DNA from: Candidula unifasciata
Lineage: Eukaryota; Mollusca; Gastropoda; Stylommatophora; Geomitridae
NCBI GenBank assembly: GCA_905116865.2
Contig: CAJHNH020004678.1
Span: forward strand, 115,639 to 179,638
Direction: 5' to 3'
DNA length: 64,000 nucleotides
The notes beneath the pieces are model-generated. The model saw nothing but the letters and a program-made list of their open reading frames with translations. It did not search any database and was not told the DNA's origin. The position numbers and the translations under genes are program-made. This document shows positions 1 to 13,861 of the stretch, piece by piece (position 1 is the first letter of the stretch; every line of letters begins with the position of its first letter).

Positions 1-605
1 TGACAGTAAAAAATGTCTGGTCGTCTGTACTTAACTACTTAGTTTCATTGCTAGGTCCTGCGTCGTGTACTGTACTGCACGTCTCGACATAGATTTGGAC
101 AAGAACCTGATAATGGACGATCGCCTGAGTTTACATCTTTGACGATTGTTTTCAAATCTTTTTGCGCAAGGATCAGGTGTTTGTTGGTTTTTGAAGCGGT
201 GACCACACACTTTACTTATCTTAGGAGTAAATAATAATTGATAAGACCTAAATCCTAAGTGCGTTAGCTTTCAGTCACCCGGCTTGATACAGCTGTACAA
301 AGTGAGCATGCATGTACGAGGTTTTTTTAAAACTAGATGCACCTAAATTCACTGTCCATTTCATTCAGTTTGTATTATACTTGTATCTCTCTGTAGTATT
401 ATAATACATGTTATATCATAAACACGCGAATGTTGGTAAAATAATATTTATCAGTCGAGTGGCCATGTTCTCGTTATTTGGAGGCTGGGAATTAGGACTA
501 CTTCGTGACTTCCACGTCGATGCAACTTTAAGGCGCCAAGGCGCCAGTGACAATCTACAAAAGTAGAAACAGGGATAGAAAAACCCGGTTCACAACAATA
601 AACAA
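1..605. other. unique sequence, nothing recognised
   Basis: AT-rich sequence without a coding signature, RNA gene or repeat that I can identify. Open frames here are short and have no recognisable composition. Confidence 0.5.
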
Positions 606-728
606 AACAACTATTACTACCATCACAACCACTACTGCTATGTCTGCTACCGCTGTTGCTGCAGCTGCTACGACTGCTGCAGCTACTACTACCGCTGCTG
701 CTGCTGTTGTTGCTACTACTGCTACCGT
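606..728. repeat. degenerate trinucleotide tract (ACT/GCT/ACC)
   Basis: Runs of ACT, GCT, ACC and GTT triplets. They give a Thr/Ala-rich frame on the plus strand and a Ser-rich frame on the minus strand. Both frames are by-products of the triplet period. There is no flanking coding signal, so I treat it as simple-sequence DNA. Confidence 0.75.
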
Positions 729-2534
729 CCTCTAGGCCACATGCCCGTGTGCCCAAGTTTTCAGCGGCACGATTCAGCAGATTCAGCCAGATTGGGCAGA
801 TAGCAGCAATGTCAGAGTGACATGACTGGAACTGGAGACGGGAACTTAGGCTCTTGTGTGCCTTGTGATTAGAGCCTTCTTTCTTGTCGTGCGCTTTCTC
901 TCTTGCATATTGTGTTACTGTTGTGTCATTATATTTATATTTCACAGCAGCTAGAAATTATAGTACAAATGGTGCACCATACATTGCTGAAGAAGCAGAA
1001 AACAGTCCACAATATAACTAACTCTACAGGATCTTGTGTGTCTCTGGAGGTTATATATGGGAAATATATTTCCATGGGCTGTGTCAATAGATTTAGGCAT
1101 AAAAGAGTCGCTGAAATGTAAATAGGCTTTCCATTTTTTAGCAAGCCATATCTGAAGTTAAATAGAACAGAACATAGTTTATGGCTCCGCATCAGAGCCT
1201 TACAGTGGTGGTAGTCTGGGAGGGGTGTGGGTGCGAGTGGGTATTTGTGCCATGTTATCTAAATGCGTAGGCGAAGTGCCCGTGGGAAGGTACTTAGGAC
1301 ATTATGGCGGTGTTGTTTTCTTGGACTCAGAGAAGTCAACATTCCGATAGTTCCACTTGCTAGAAAGTAATTTTGTATTGACACGCAGTGGTTATTGTGC
1401 GGCATGCTGAAATGCACATACATACTTTATCACAGTTTACGTCATAGAATATGGGCGTGATCAATCCCTTGATGTAACAATCACTTGAAGGCCCTTGTCC
1501 TGACTGTCCCACTGAGGAGTTGGCACTAATGTCTCCAAGCTGACCTAAAAGACTGCATAGACGTTCTTGACCAAGCTTTACTCACAGGTCACGTAACATC
1601 TGTCCAGAGACTCATCATTATCTGACAGTTTAGTCCTTACTGTTCTTAACATACATCCCTATAAACTACTGTTATAAAAGAATTGGTCTAAGATTGTTAA
1701 TTAAACAATTTTTATTTTGTGTGAAGTGACCCCTTAACGTCGGCGGATCTTGCTAGTCACACTCGCCATCGTCATGGGTTGTATCATACCTTCCCATATC
1801 ACAATATAATACTATATCTGGACAGACGGAAAGGTACCAACCAGTCCATACAGCATTGACTGCATTAGTCTGGATTTGACACCCCTCCCCTTCTTCTGAT
1901 ACTCAAGCGTAAAGACATTTTGCACCGGTTTGAAGAATAGCGGTTTTGGTGAAGACAGCTACCCAGGCAAACAAATGCAGCCCCAGGACAGGCATCCTCA
2001 ACTGGGGGTAGCCACTTCCCTGCGGGCCCCAACGACCATAGGGGCAGCGTGCTAATCTGTATATGTTTAATATTTTAACTAGTTACATATCAATCCCGTG
2101 ATTGGTTGTCGTAGGACCCCCAACACACTGATTTTTCCCAGGGGCCCATAATGCTGTTAGGACAACTCCGGGTAGCAACGAGGTGTGTCTCCTAGCTATC
2201 CACAAAGTCACAGACACTTGTTACACTATACATGTCCACAGGGCATAGAGGGCTACCCTATACTTTAATGGATTGACCATCATCGCTCAATCGTTAAAGT
2301 AGTAGTCAACATCACCCCGACCGCCTTTACTTCTTAAAGCCTCTCTAGAACTTATTCTGAGGTGGGTCGACCAAGATCCAATGCTGACTGGTTAAAAAAT
2401 TATTGAATTAAAAATTGTTTAGATGGTAATTCTAACTTATTACTTCGTTTCATATGTGTGTTTGTTTCAGTGAGTGTCCTTTTCATATGTGTGTTTGTTT
2501 CCATAAGTGTCCTTTCCATATGTGTCATGTCCAT
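729..2534. other. unique sequence, nothing recognised
   Basis: About 1.8 kb with only short open frames (85 codons at most) and no recognisable protein, tRNA-like or repeat family shared with the rest of the window. Confidence 0.5.
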
Positions 2535-3411
<877 letters not shown>

Positions 3412-5271
3412 ATACCATCAAGTAACAAGGAAGAATATTAACCTGAGGTTAGACAAACACCAAGTGATGAAAGAAGAGCATCCTACATACCTTGGAGTCT
3501 AACTACCTCACACAAACATCAAAGCTAGACACTTAGAATGGTGAAATAGGGACACCCAAGTCAGCCATGAAAATTTTTACATGTAATAAGTTCAATTTAA
3601 ATACACAAATAAATGAACAAATAATCCGAAGTGATCAGTTAATGGAGTTCAGGAATTAATGACCCAACCCAGATATTGAATAGCCAGATACAGTTCTGAG
3701 GTGTACATGAGTTCATCATCGGACTTATAAGGTGCTGTGAGAAGAGAGCATGTAATGTGAATAATAGATCACTTAGCCCAGTTCGTAGGTCAATGCTATG
3801 CTCCACTCAGTCCATGGTGATTCGACTGTAGTTGACTCAATCAGTAGTTGGGTCTTGATTTGATCTGGTACAAGCTGACTGTCACGAGCGAGGACACAGG
3901 AACTGCCTAGGAGCACAACAAAGCTCTTGGAGACTGTGATGCCCACTTCTGGTCTCACAGGTGATGACACAACAACTGCATAAGAGCCCAACAAAGCTCT
4001 TGAAGACTGGTTCTCTGGATTGATGACATAGGTGTCTGCAATTGTCCACTGGTCCTGGAACTCACAAACAAGCTCTTGCCATGTTGAGATAGTGGCACAG
4101 TATACAGGACTTTTGGATACGCTTGGTGCACGCTATGGTATGAGTTGGTGGTTGCTGGCTGGACTGTGATTCGTCTGCCTGATCTCTAAGGAGGTATCAT
4201 CCCAAGCTTAGGAAATCTTCCAAGATAGAAATGGAACTGTATACACGTCTTGACACTTTGAGATCAGGCGAAAGAATGTTTTTTTCAAAACCAAACAAGC
4301 GTCTCTAGGAAAGAAGTCCCCTGTATTCCTGCCCAAGGAGTAAGCCGGTTTACAGGAATTTCTAAATAAATTACCAGAAATCGTCAACCTACAGTTGCCA
4401 ATTTGAAAATGAAGATTTATCAAAGCAACTAGAGGGTCTAGAAATGAATATGTCACCAGATAAAGGTATATATCAATATAAGGGACTATATACCCTTCCG
4501 GACGGGTTTAAGTTTGAAATTTGACTGAACGCGAGTGAAGTCAGAGTTACGACTCGTCCATTGTGTAGGGTTGGCTGCTTACCTCACGACAGTTGGATCG
4601 ATAACAACAACAACATTCCTCTTTTGTCTTTTTGTTCCATTCTTATAGTTTAGAATTATGTACAACTAATATGTCTTTTTCTGGCATTTTTTATTGCTCA
4701 AAAAGTTCAATGTATTCTCAACACTGATCTCAGACAGCAGATTTTCTCTGCTCTAAAGATCTTGCCAGCTGAATACATAATAGGCAGACTTAAAATAATC
4801 TACTAGACTTACACACTGAACTTATCAGAGCCATTGTAGAAGTTACAGTGGGAGGCAGGTCATCCGACGGCATTCAAGAGCCATGGAATTCAGGGCAGAT
4901 GACGTTTATGATTTTTAAATATCCTCACTTCTGATGCTATACTGACTATGAAAAAGTGTTGCATCGACAGAGAAACCAGCTGAACAAAAGAGAACGATCA
5001 GATAATGCAAAAGTGTGTGGTTAAAGTGAATAGTGTAGGACACCTTTTGGAGTTCTAATTTGTAAAGTTTCTGTGCTGTCATTACATCTCTTAGATCAAC
5101 GGATTGCCGCATTCACGTGGCATATCAGATCCATTTACAAATATAGAGGTATTAAAAAATGCCAACCGGATGGGGAGTGGCTGCAAGTGACAATAGTACT
5201 GGCTAGAGTGTTTGCTGATTTATCTAGTCCCAGGGAACATCGATACAAAGAGAGACTGCGATATCTAAATG
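3412..5271. other. unique sequence, nothing recognised
   Basis: About 1.9 kb upstream of the large minisatellite. Open frames are all under 85 codons and look random. No RNA gene or mobile-element signature was found. The last 60 bases grade into the array (a GAGAGACTRYGA motif appears near 5250). Confidence 0.5.
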
Positions 5272-5442
5272 GTATACAGAGAGACTATGACATCAAGTTG
5301 GTATAAGGAGACTATGACATCAGGCTGGTATAAAGAGTCTATGACATCATGCTGGTATAAAGAGAAACTATGACATCATGCTGGTATAAAGAGAAACTAT
5401 GACATCAGGCTGGTATAAAGAGAAACTATGACATCACGCTGG

Positions 5443-6078
5443 TATAAGAGAAACAATTACATCAGGCTGGTAAAAAAAGAAACAATTACACCAAGCTGGT
5501 ATAAAGAGAAACAATTACATCAGGCTGGTATAAAGAGAAACTATGACATCACGCTGGTATCAAGAGAAACTATGACATCTAGCTGGTATCAAGAAAGTCT
5601 ATGACATCTAGCTGGTATAACAAGAATCTATGACATCTAGCTGGTATAAAGAAGGACAATGACATTAGGTTGGTGTGAAAAGAGACTGTGACATATAGCT
5701 GGTATAAAGAAAACATATGTCATCTAGCTGGCATAAAGAGAGACTATGACATCAGACTGGTATAAGAGAAACAATTACATCAGGCTGGTAAAAAAAGAAA
5801 CAATTACACCAAGCTGGTATAAAGAGAAACAATTACATCAGGCTGGTATAAAGAGAAACTATGACATCACGCTGGTATCAAGAGAAACTATGACATCTAG
5901 CTGGTATCAAGAAAGTCTATGACATCTAGCTGGTATAACAAGAATCTATGACATCTAGCTGGTATAAAGAAGGACAATGACATTAGGTTGGTGTGAAAAG
6001 AGACTGTGACATATAGCTGGTATAAAGAAAACATATGTCATCTAGCTGGCATAAAGAGAGACTATGACATCAGACTGG
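5443..6078. repeat. 318-bp higher-order duplication inside the minisatellite
   Basis: An 11-monomer block of 318 bp (5443-5760) is repeated directly next to itself (5761-6078). Distinctive variants recur with exactly this spacing, for example GACATTAGGTTGGTGTG at 5661 and 5979. The two copies look essentially identical although monomers within a copy differ strongly, so the block was duplicated as a unit after its monomers had diverged. Confidence 0.93.
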
Positions 6079-7001
6079 TATAAAGAGAGACTATGACATC
6101 AGGCTGGTATAAAGAGAAACTATGACATCAGGCTGGTATAAAGAGAGACTATGACATCAAGCTGGTATAAAGAGAGTCTATGACATCAAGCTGGTATAAA
6201 GAGAACCTATGACATCTAGCTGGTATAAAGACAGACTGAAATCTAACTAGTATAAAGAGAAACTGTGACAGCAGGCTGATAAAAAGAGAGACTGTCATCA
6301 TGCAGGTATCAGGCGGGTATAAAGAATGACTTTGACTTCAGGCCGGTATAAAGAGAGACTATATCATCAGGCTGGTGTAAAGTGTTAAGTCTCAGCAAAC
6401 TGAAATAGATGGGTATCCTCAGGAAAAGAAAAAAAAAATGTAAGCAGTCAGTTCTCCTTTTCCTCGTCTGTGTTTTACAGACAACTTCGAGACAATAGAA
6501 GAATACTTTCAATGTAAGGCTAGTATAAAGAAAAACTGTGACATCAGGCCGGTATAGAGTCTATGACATCAGGCTGTATAGAGTCTATGACATCAGGCTG
6601 GTATAGAGTCTATGACATCAGGCTGGTATAAAGAACAGCTGCGACATCAGGCCGGTATAGAGTTTATGACATCAGGCCGGTATAGAGTTTATGACCTCAG
6701 GCTGTATAGAGTCTATGACATCAGGCTGAAATAGGAGTCTATGACATCAGGCTGTATAGAGTCTATGACATCAGGCTGTATAGAGACTATGACATCAGGC
6801 TGTATAGTGTCTGTGACGTCAGGCTGTATAGAGTAGGACATCAGGCTGGTATAGAGACTATAACATCGGGCTCTATAGAGTCTATGACATCAGGCTGGTA
6901 TAGAGTCTATGAGGTCAGGAAGGCATAGAGTCTATGAAATCAGATTGTATAGAGTATTTAACAATAGACTGTGTAGTGTCTATGACATCAGGCTGTATAG
7001 A

Positions 7002-7491
7002 GTCAATGACATCAGACTGTGTAGTGTCTATGACATCAGGCTGGTAAAGAGTCTATAACATCACGCTGTATAGAGTCTATGACATCAGGCTGGTAAAGAG
7101 TCTATGACACCAGGCTGATATAGAGTCTATGACATCAGGCTGGTAAAGAGTCTAGACATTAGGTTGTATAGAGTCTATGACATCATGCAGGTTTAGAGTC
7201 TATGACATAAGGCTGGCATAGAGTATATGACATCAGGCTGTTTAGAGTCAATGACATCAGACTGTGTAGTGTCTATGACATCAGGCTGGTAAAGAGTCTA
7301 TAACATCACGCTGTATAGAGTCTATGACATCAGGCTGGTAAAGAGTCTATGACACCAGGCTGATATAGAGTCTATGACATCAGGCTGGTAAAGAGTCTAG
7401 ACATTAGGTTGTATAGAGTCTATGACATCATGCTGGTTTAGAGTCTATGACATAAGGCTGGCAAAGAGTATATGACATCAGGCTGTTTAGA
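7002..7491. repeat. 245-bp higher-order duplication inside the minisatellite
   Basis: A second block duplication with a different period. The variant GACACCAGGCTGATATAG occurs at 7106 and 7351, and GTAGTGTCTATGAC at 7021 and 7266, both 245 bp apart. The copies differ at a few positions (for example CATGCAGG against CATGCTGG), so this event looks slightly older than the 318-bp one. Confidence 0.9.
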
Positions 7492-9185
7492 GTTTATGCT
7501 ATCAGGCTGGTATAGAGTCTATGACATCAGGCTGGTATAGAGTCTCTGGCATCAGGCTGTATAGAGTCTATGACATCAGACTGTATAGAGTCTATGTCAT
7601 CAGGCTGTATAGAGACTATGCCATCAGGCTGTATAGGGTCTATGCCATCAGGCTGTATAGAGTCTATGACATCATGCTGGTATAGAGTCTATTACATCAG
7701 GCTTGTATAGAGTCTATGACATCAGGCTGTATAGAGTCTATGGCATCAGGCTGGTATAGAGTCTATGACATCAGGCTGGTATAGAGTCTATGACATCAGG
7801 CTGGTAAAGAGTCTATGACATCAGGCTGATATAGAGACTATGATATCAGGCTGATATAGAGTCTATGACATCAGGCTGTATAGAGACTATGACATCAGGC
7901 TGATATATAGTCTTTGGCATCAGGCTGGTAAAGAGTCTATGACATCAGGCTGATATAGAGACTATGGCATCAGGCTGATATAGAGATTATGACATCAGGC
8001 TGATATAGAGTCTATGACATCAGGCTGGTATAGAGTCTATGACATCAGGCTGGTATAGAGTCTATGACATCAGGCTGTATAGAGTCTATGACATCAGGCT
8101 GGTATAGAGTCTATGACATCAGGCTGTATAGAGACTATGACATCAGGCTGATATAGAGTCTATGACATCAGGCTGTATAGAGACTATGACATCAGGCTGA
8201 TATAGAGTCTATGACATCAGGCTTGTATAGAGACTATGACATCAGGCTGTATAGAGTCTATGACATCAGGCTGTATATAGAGTCTATGACATCAGGCTGG
8301 TAAAGAGTCTATGACATCAGGCTGATATAGAGACTATGACATCAGGCTGATATAGAGTCTATGACATCAGGCTGATATAGAGTCTATGACATCAGGCTGT
8401 ATAGAGACTATGACATCAGGCTGGTATAGAGTCTATGACATCAGGCTGGTATAGAGTCTATGACATCAGGCTGTATAGAGACTATGACATCAGGCTGTAT
8501 AGAGTCTAGACATCAGGCTGTGTCTATGACATCAGGCTGTATAGAGTCTATGACATCAGGCTGTATAGAGTCTATGACATCAGGCTATATAGAGTCTATG
8601 ACATCAGGCTGTATAGAGTCTATGACATCAGGCTGTATAGAGTCTATGACATCAGGCTGTATATAGAGTCTATGACATCAGGCTGTATAGAGTCTATGAC
8701 ATCAGGCAGTATAGAGTCTATGACATCAGGCTGGTATAGAGTCTATGACATCAGGCTGTATAGAGTCTATGACATCAGGCTGGTATAGAGTCTATGACAT
8801 CAGGCTGGTATAGAGTCTATGACATCAGTCTGGTATAGAGACTATGACATCTATGTATAGAGTCTATGACATCAGGCTGTATAGAGTCTATGACATCAGG
8901 CTGGTATAGAGTCTATGACATCAGGCTGGTATAGAGTCTATGACATCAGGCTGGTATAGAGTCTATGACATCAGGCTGGTATAGAGTCTATGACATCAGG
9001 CTGTATAGAGTCTATGACATCAGGCTGGTATAGAGTCTATGACATCAGGCTGGTTTCTATGCATATTTGGTATAGAGTCTATGACATCAGGCTGTAGTCT
9101 TGAAATCAGGCTCCCGTATAGTTCTATTTTTTTGTTTTTGTTCTTATTTTTAGATCGATCAATTAAAATTTTTTAGATAGTACTA

Positions 9186-9250
<65 letters not shown>
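9186..9250. repeat. (CA)n microsatellite
   Basis: About 32 perfect CA dinucleotides, followed closely by a C10 run near 9261. Simple sequence only; the Cys/Val-rich frame across it on the minus strand is an artefact. Confidence 0.97.
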
Positions 9251-9253
<3 letters not shown>

Positions 9254-9424
9254 CTTACACCCCCCCCCCCTCCACACACATACGCAGCCACACTTATACA
9301 AACACGAAGCCGTAAACAATAAAGGAAACCTCCCCCTAGAAACGTATTATGTAATAGTGATAACACCATGTTTCGTAGACCCACTGCTCTTAGTCCTCAA
9401 ACGCTTCCCGTATACTCACTAGCG

Positions 9425-10880
9425 GCTGGGTTAATGCAGTAGTCCATGTAAACATGTACTGATGTTAAAGTCATTTTGTCATTATTTGGTAATGTTAGTA
9501 CAACATTTTATATTTTTTAAACCATGTACTGTTCTTATTTTTTAGAATGCAGATAGTCCATGTAACTATGTACACACACACAGAGATTAATGCTGTAGTC
9601 CATGTAACCATGTACTGGATTAATGCAGTAGTCCATGTAACCATGTAAAACAAAAATGCTATATTCCAAAAGATGTCTGACAGGCAAGCCTGTTATACAT
9701 GACCATGACTAAACATGTAACCATGTACTGGATTAATGTAGTAGTCCATGTAACCATGTACTGGATTAATGTAGTAGTCCATGTAACCATGAACTGGATT
9801 AATGCAGTAGTCCATATAACTATGTACTGGGTTAATGCAGTAGTCCATGTAACCATGTACTGGTTTAATGCAGTAGTCCATGTAACCATGTACTGGGTTA
9901 ATGCAGTAGTCCATGTAACCATGTACTGGGTTAATGCAGTAGTCCATGTAAACATGTACTGGGTTAATGCAGTAGTCCATGTAACTATGTACTGGGTTAA
10001 TGCAGTAGTCCATGTAACCATGTACTGGGTTAATGCAGTAGTTTATGTAACCATGTACTGGGTTAATGCGTTGTCCATGTTACCATGTACTGGGTTAATG
10101 CAGTAGTCAATGTAACCATGTACTGGGTTAATGCAGTAGTCAATGTAACCATGTACTGGGTTAATGCAGTAGTCAATGTAACTATGTACTGGATTAATGC
10201 TGTAGTCCATGTAACCATGTACTGGGTTAATGCAGTAGTCCATGTAACCATGTACTGGATTAATGCTGTAGTCCATGTAACCATGTACTGGATTAATGCA
10301 GTAGTCCATGTAACCATGTACTGGATTAATGCAGTAGTCAATGTAACCATGTACTGGATTAATGCAGTAGTCCATGTAACCATGTACTGGGTTAATGCAG
10401 TAGTCCATGTAACCATGTACTGGATTAATGCTGTAGTCAATGTAACCATGTACTGGATTAATGCAGTAGTCCATGTAACCATGTACTGGATTAATGCAGT
10501 AGTCCATGTAACCATGTACTGGATTAATGCAGTAGTCCATGTAACCATGTACTGGATTAATGCAGTAGTCCATGTAACCATGTACTGGATTAATGCAGTA
10601 GTCCATGTAACCATGTACTGGATTAATGCAGTAGTCCATGTAACCATGTACTGGATTAATGCTGTAGTCCATGTAACCATGTACTGGATTAATGCAATAG
10701 TCCATGTAACCATGTACTGGGTTAATGTAGTAGTCCATGTAACCATGTACTGGATTAATGCAGTAGTCCATGTAACCATGTACTGGATTAATGCAGTAGT
10801 CCATGTAACCATGTACTGGATTAATGCAGTAGTCCATGTAACCATGTACTGGATTAATGCAGTAGTCCATGTAACCATGT
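9425..10880. repeat. 33-bp minisatellite
   Basis: About 35 tandem units in the main block (from about 9714), plus scattered diverged units from 9425. The core is CCATGTACTGGATTAATGCA. Variation is mainly ATT/GTT and CAG/CTG at two sites. The unit is 11 codons long, so frames on both strands stay open across the array and yield 11-residue repeats. Near-identical third positions and simultaneous openness of several frames argue against coding. Confidence 0.96.
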
Positions 10881-10946
10881 AAAACAAAATGCTATATTCC
10901 AAAAGATGTCTGACAGGCAAGCCTGTTATACATGACCATGACTAAA
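9646..10946. repeat. direct repeat bracketing the 33-bp array
   Basis: The same approximately 68-bp non-array sequence follows an array unit at both 9646-9713 and 10879-10946. It begins AAAACAAAA and contains GTCTGACAGGCAAGCCTGTT. The copies differ by a single A in the A-tract. The simplest reading is one duplication of array edge plus flank, 1233 bp apart, with array expansion between the copies. Confidence 0.9.
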
Positions 10947-11826
10947 TCCACTACACTCACACATAACACACAGGCGGACACAAGTAGGAACAAACACTGA
11001 GCAGTTCTCTCTGCCAGAACCGAAACGTTGAGAAGTGAGGGTGGCCGACAGTAGTGTCTCCAGCACCTCACCGATGCAGTTTTCAGCTGACCTAGTTGTG
11101 ATCAAGATCGTTGAACTATCAGCCGGGCTGTTGTTTAGCAATCTTTTTCATCATCATGTAGTTTATAGATAGCCAGCTGTGGACAGACATGGCAACCAAC
11201 GCTACACGGCAGAGACTATGACAAAAACAACATGGATGTTAAATCATTAGGCCGGCAAATAGGTTCCACCGAGCAGACTAGAGTTAACATGTTTTCGCAA
11301 GACAGAAGGAGGTCATCTGCCAGAGTCGGTGAGTTAATCCTACATGTGTGGGTGTGAATACGTCATTTCTAGTTGACTATGTTCTTAGTGCACTTGTTTC
11401 TATGGCGAGGCGCACACGCCGTCTGGAAGCGACAGGTTCGATTCCCGGCACGGTAACGTTAGCTTTAGATTTGTATGTTGTCTAGTGTGTTCTTCTATCT
11501 TTTTACTTCTTTCTGTAAGTGCCGATCAATACACTTTTTGTTACTTAATTAATTCATACATTTGTGGGGAACGAAGATGGAATTAACTACACCAATAGAG
11601 TGGACTGATATACAACTTGTTCGGACAGGCAGGATTATTACAAAAGTGATTGAGTGATCCAACATTTTAACCCGATTTGCTATTGTGAGAAGAGTAACTT
11701 GTGCAGATTTTATGTGTCGAGTTATTCATACCTGAGTTTGTATAGCAGAAACAGGGTGGGGTGGAGGACGAGAGTGTGAGACAAGCAAAGAAAAAATATA
11801 GATACATGTGGGTGAGACGCACACAA

Positions 11827-11867
<41 letters not shown>

Positions 11868-12636
11868 CACAGAAAGAGACAGAGACTAGTGCCCATTGAA
11901 ACATAACGTTGTGAACGAGTTTACACTGAGAGAGTGTCAACACTTATCCCCGAATGCCTCAAAACCCACTGATGTGGCTCTCAAATTCACGGCCTTTCGT
12001 ATACCAGACAACTAAAAATAAACATGCTGTGTTTGCTGGGAAATAAGGGGCCTACAGTTCGCTTAGAAAAGGATCATATTTAAAGAAAGAAATTACAGAT
12101 AGATATCTAGAAAAGAAGAAATGCAAACATAACCACACATAACTAGTATAGAAAAAGAAACAGTGGCATAAATGCATAGCCAGAAACAAATTGTTGCTGT
12201 CAAGTTAATTGGAACTGCAACTTAGGTCTGTCTATAGGTCTATCTCCAGTTAGATGCGGGAAGGACATGAAGTGAACTGTGTATGATAAAAGAAGGACAG
12301 AACGACTTGGCACAAGCAGGCTGAGGTCAGATGCTCAGCTGGGAGGTAAATAGCAGAGACTGATGCTATTTGCTCCAGTCCACAACATTCGTTTCTCTGA
12401 GGTCTATAGTCAGACTGTTTTTATCCGTCTTCGTCAGGCCAGGAAGATTCTTTCTGTTCCAGACCTTCTGTAATTCTTTCAGTAATTTGTCACGACGAGC
12501 AAACAGTCTATAACTTTTTTTTTTTTTTTTGGCCACAGTTGTGCCTTATTGCAATAATAAAATATTGCAACTTGCTTATCAATAAAATAGATATTTACAG
12601 TGCACATACTGCACATTTACGATTTATGCGTAAATA
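10947..12636. other. unique sequence with small embedded repeats
   Basis: No gene recognised. It contains a tRNA-like SINE head (11402-11460), a (CA)n tract at 11827-11862 and a T-run near 12515-12533. The remaining open frames are short and without recognisable content. Confidence 0.5.
11402..11460 (+). repeat. degraded tRNA-derived SINE head
   Basis: A TGGCGAGGCGCACACGCC stretch resembles the D-arm and anticodon half of a tRNA-type SINE (pol III box A). It is followed 20-30 bases later by GGTTCGATTCC at 11435-11445, which matches the box B/T-loop consensus. The stems do not close well, so it is a retroposed remnant rather than a functional tRNA gene. No clear body or tail could be followed downstream. 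Confidence 0.5.
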
Positions 12637-13861
12637 TAAAGCATACACTAACCGTAACTCTAACCATAACCCTACGCCTAACGCTAACCCTAACCCCAAC
12701 CCCAAACCTAAAGCTAAAAAAAACCTAAACCTAACCCTAACCCTAAACCTGTCCCTGTCCCTAACACTAATGCTAACCCGAAAGCTAACACTAACCCTAA
12801 CACTAACCTAACCCTAACTCTAACCCTAACCCTAACCTAACCCTAACTCTAAACCTTACCCTTACTCTGAATAAGCCCCAACACTAAACCCCAAAACTAA
12901 GCCTAATCCTAACCTTAACCCTAACCTTAACTATAACGACTATCCCAACCACAACCCCAACACCGAACCCAACCCCAACCCTAAACCTAACCCTAACATA
13001 AACATAACCCTAACCCTAACCCAAACTCTAACCCCAACCCTTAATCTACACCTAATCCTAACTCTAAACTTAACTCTAACCCTAATTCTAATCCTAACTC
13101 TAACCCTAACTCTAACACTACACCTAACCCTAACACTAACCGTAACTCTACACCTAACCTCAAACCTAACACTAACCCATACCCCAAACCCCATCACCAA
13201 TTCTACACCCAACCCCAACCCTAACTCCAACCCTAACACTAACCCCGAACCCAACCCCAATCCTAACCCTAACCTAAACCATAACCCTAACCCTAACTCT
13301 ACACCTGACACTATAACTAACCCTAACCCTAAACTCAACTCAAACCGTAACCCTAACCCTAACTCTACTCCTAACCCTAAAACTAACAATAACCATAACC
13401 CTAGCCCAAACTCTACACATATATCTAACCTTAACCCTGACTCCAACCTAATCCTCAACTCCAACCCCAACACTAACCCCAAAGCCAACCCCAATCCTAA
13501 ACCTAACCTAAACCCCAATCCTAACCCTAACCATAACCCTAACCCTAACTCTACACCTGACACTATAACTAACCCTAACCCTAAACTCAACTCAAACCGT
13601 AACCCTAACCCTAACTCTACTCCTAACCCTAAAACTAACACTAACCCTAACCATAACCCTAGCCCTAACTCTACACCTAACTCTAACCCCAACCCTAACC
13701 CTAACTATAATCCTAACCCTAACACTTACTTAAACCCTAATACTAAACTTAATCCTAACCCTAACCCTAACCCTGACACTTACCCTAACCCTAACCTTAC
13801 CCCAACCCTAATCCCAACCCTAACCCTAGCCCTAACCCTAACCAGTATTCTAACCTAACCT
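12637..13861. repeat. degenerate telomere-like (CCCTAA)n block
   Basis: About 1.2 kb of CCCTAA and one-step variants (CTCTAA, CCCCAA, CACTAA, CCATAA, TCCTAA) on the plus strand, equal to TTAGGG on the minus strand. The canonical metazoan telomere hexamer is the commonest unit, but most stretches are interrupted. Unique or repetitive DNA continues for kilobases on both sides, so this is interstitial in this assembly. The Leu/Gly-rich minus-strand frame over it is an artefact of the hexamer. Confidence 0.9.

Larger units (their letters stand above)
5272..9112. repeat. 3.8-kb minisatellite, 24-31 bp units
   Basis: More than 130 tandem copies built on the core CTATGACATCAGGCTG. Two subfamilies are spatially separated. 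The left third (to about 6540) uses GGTATAAAGAGAAA as spacer, giving units of about 29 bp. The right part uses (G)TATAGAGT, giving units of about 24-27 bp. Unit length varies by the presence of a GG or G before TATA, so no long reading frame survives. Divergence is highest on the left and lowest between about 8000 and 9050, as expected if recent expansion happened on the right. Confidence 0.97.

Noticed and set aside
5272..9112. Regularly spaced motif array as a CRISPR or regulatory operator array
   Set aside because: The spacers are themselves part of the repeating unit; it is a plain minisatellite.
10043..10920. 265-285-codon frames over the 33-bp array as genes
   Set aside because: Same artefact: 33 bp is 11 codons and frames on both strands are open.
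11402..11460. Functional tRNA gene
   Set aside because: Only box A- and box B-like words are present; acceptor and anticodon stems do not close. The same applies to 61256-61325.
12940..13692. 250-codon Leu/Gly/Val-rich membrane protein
   Set aside because: It is the minus-strand reading of telomere-like hexamers.
12637..13861. A true chromosome end
   Set aside because: Repeats are strongly degenerate and non-telomeric DNA continues on both sides.
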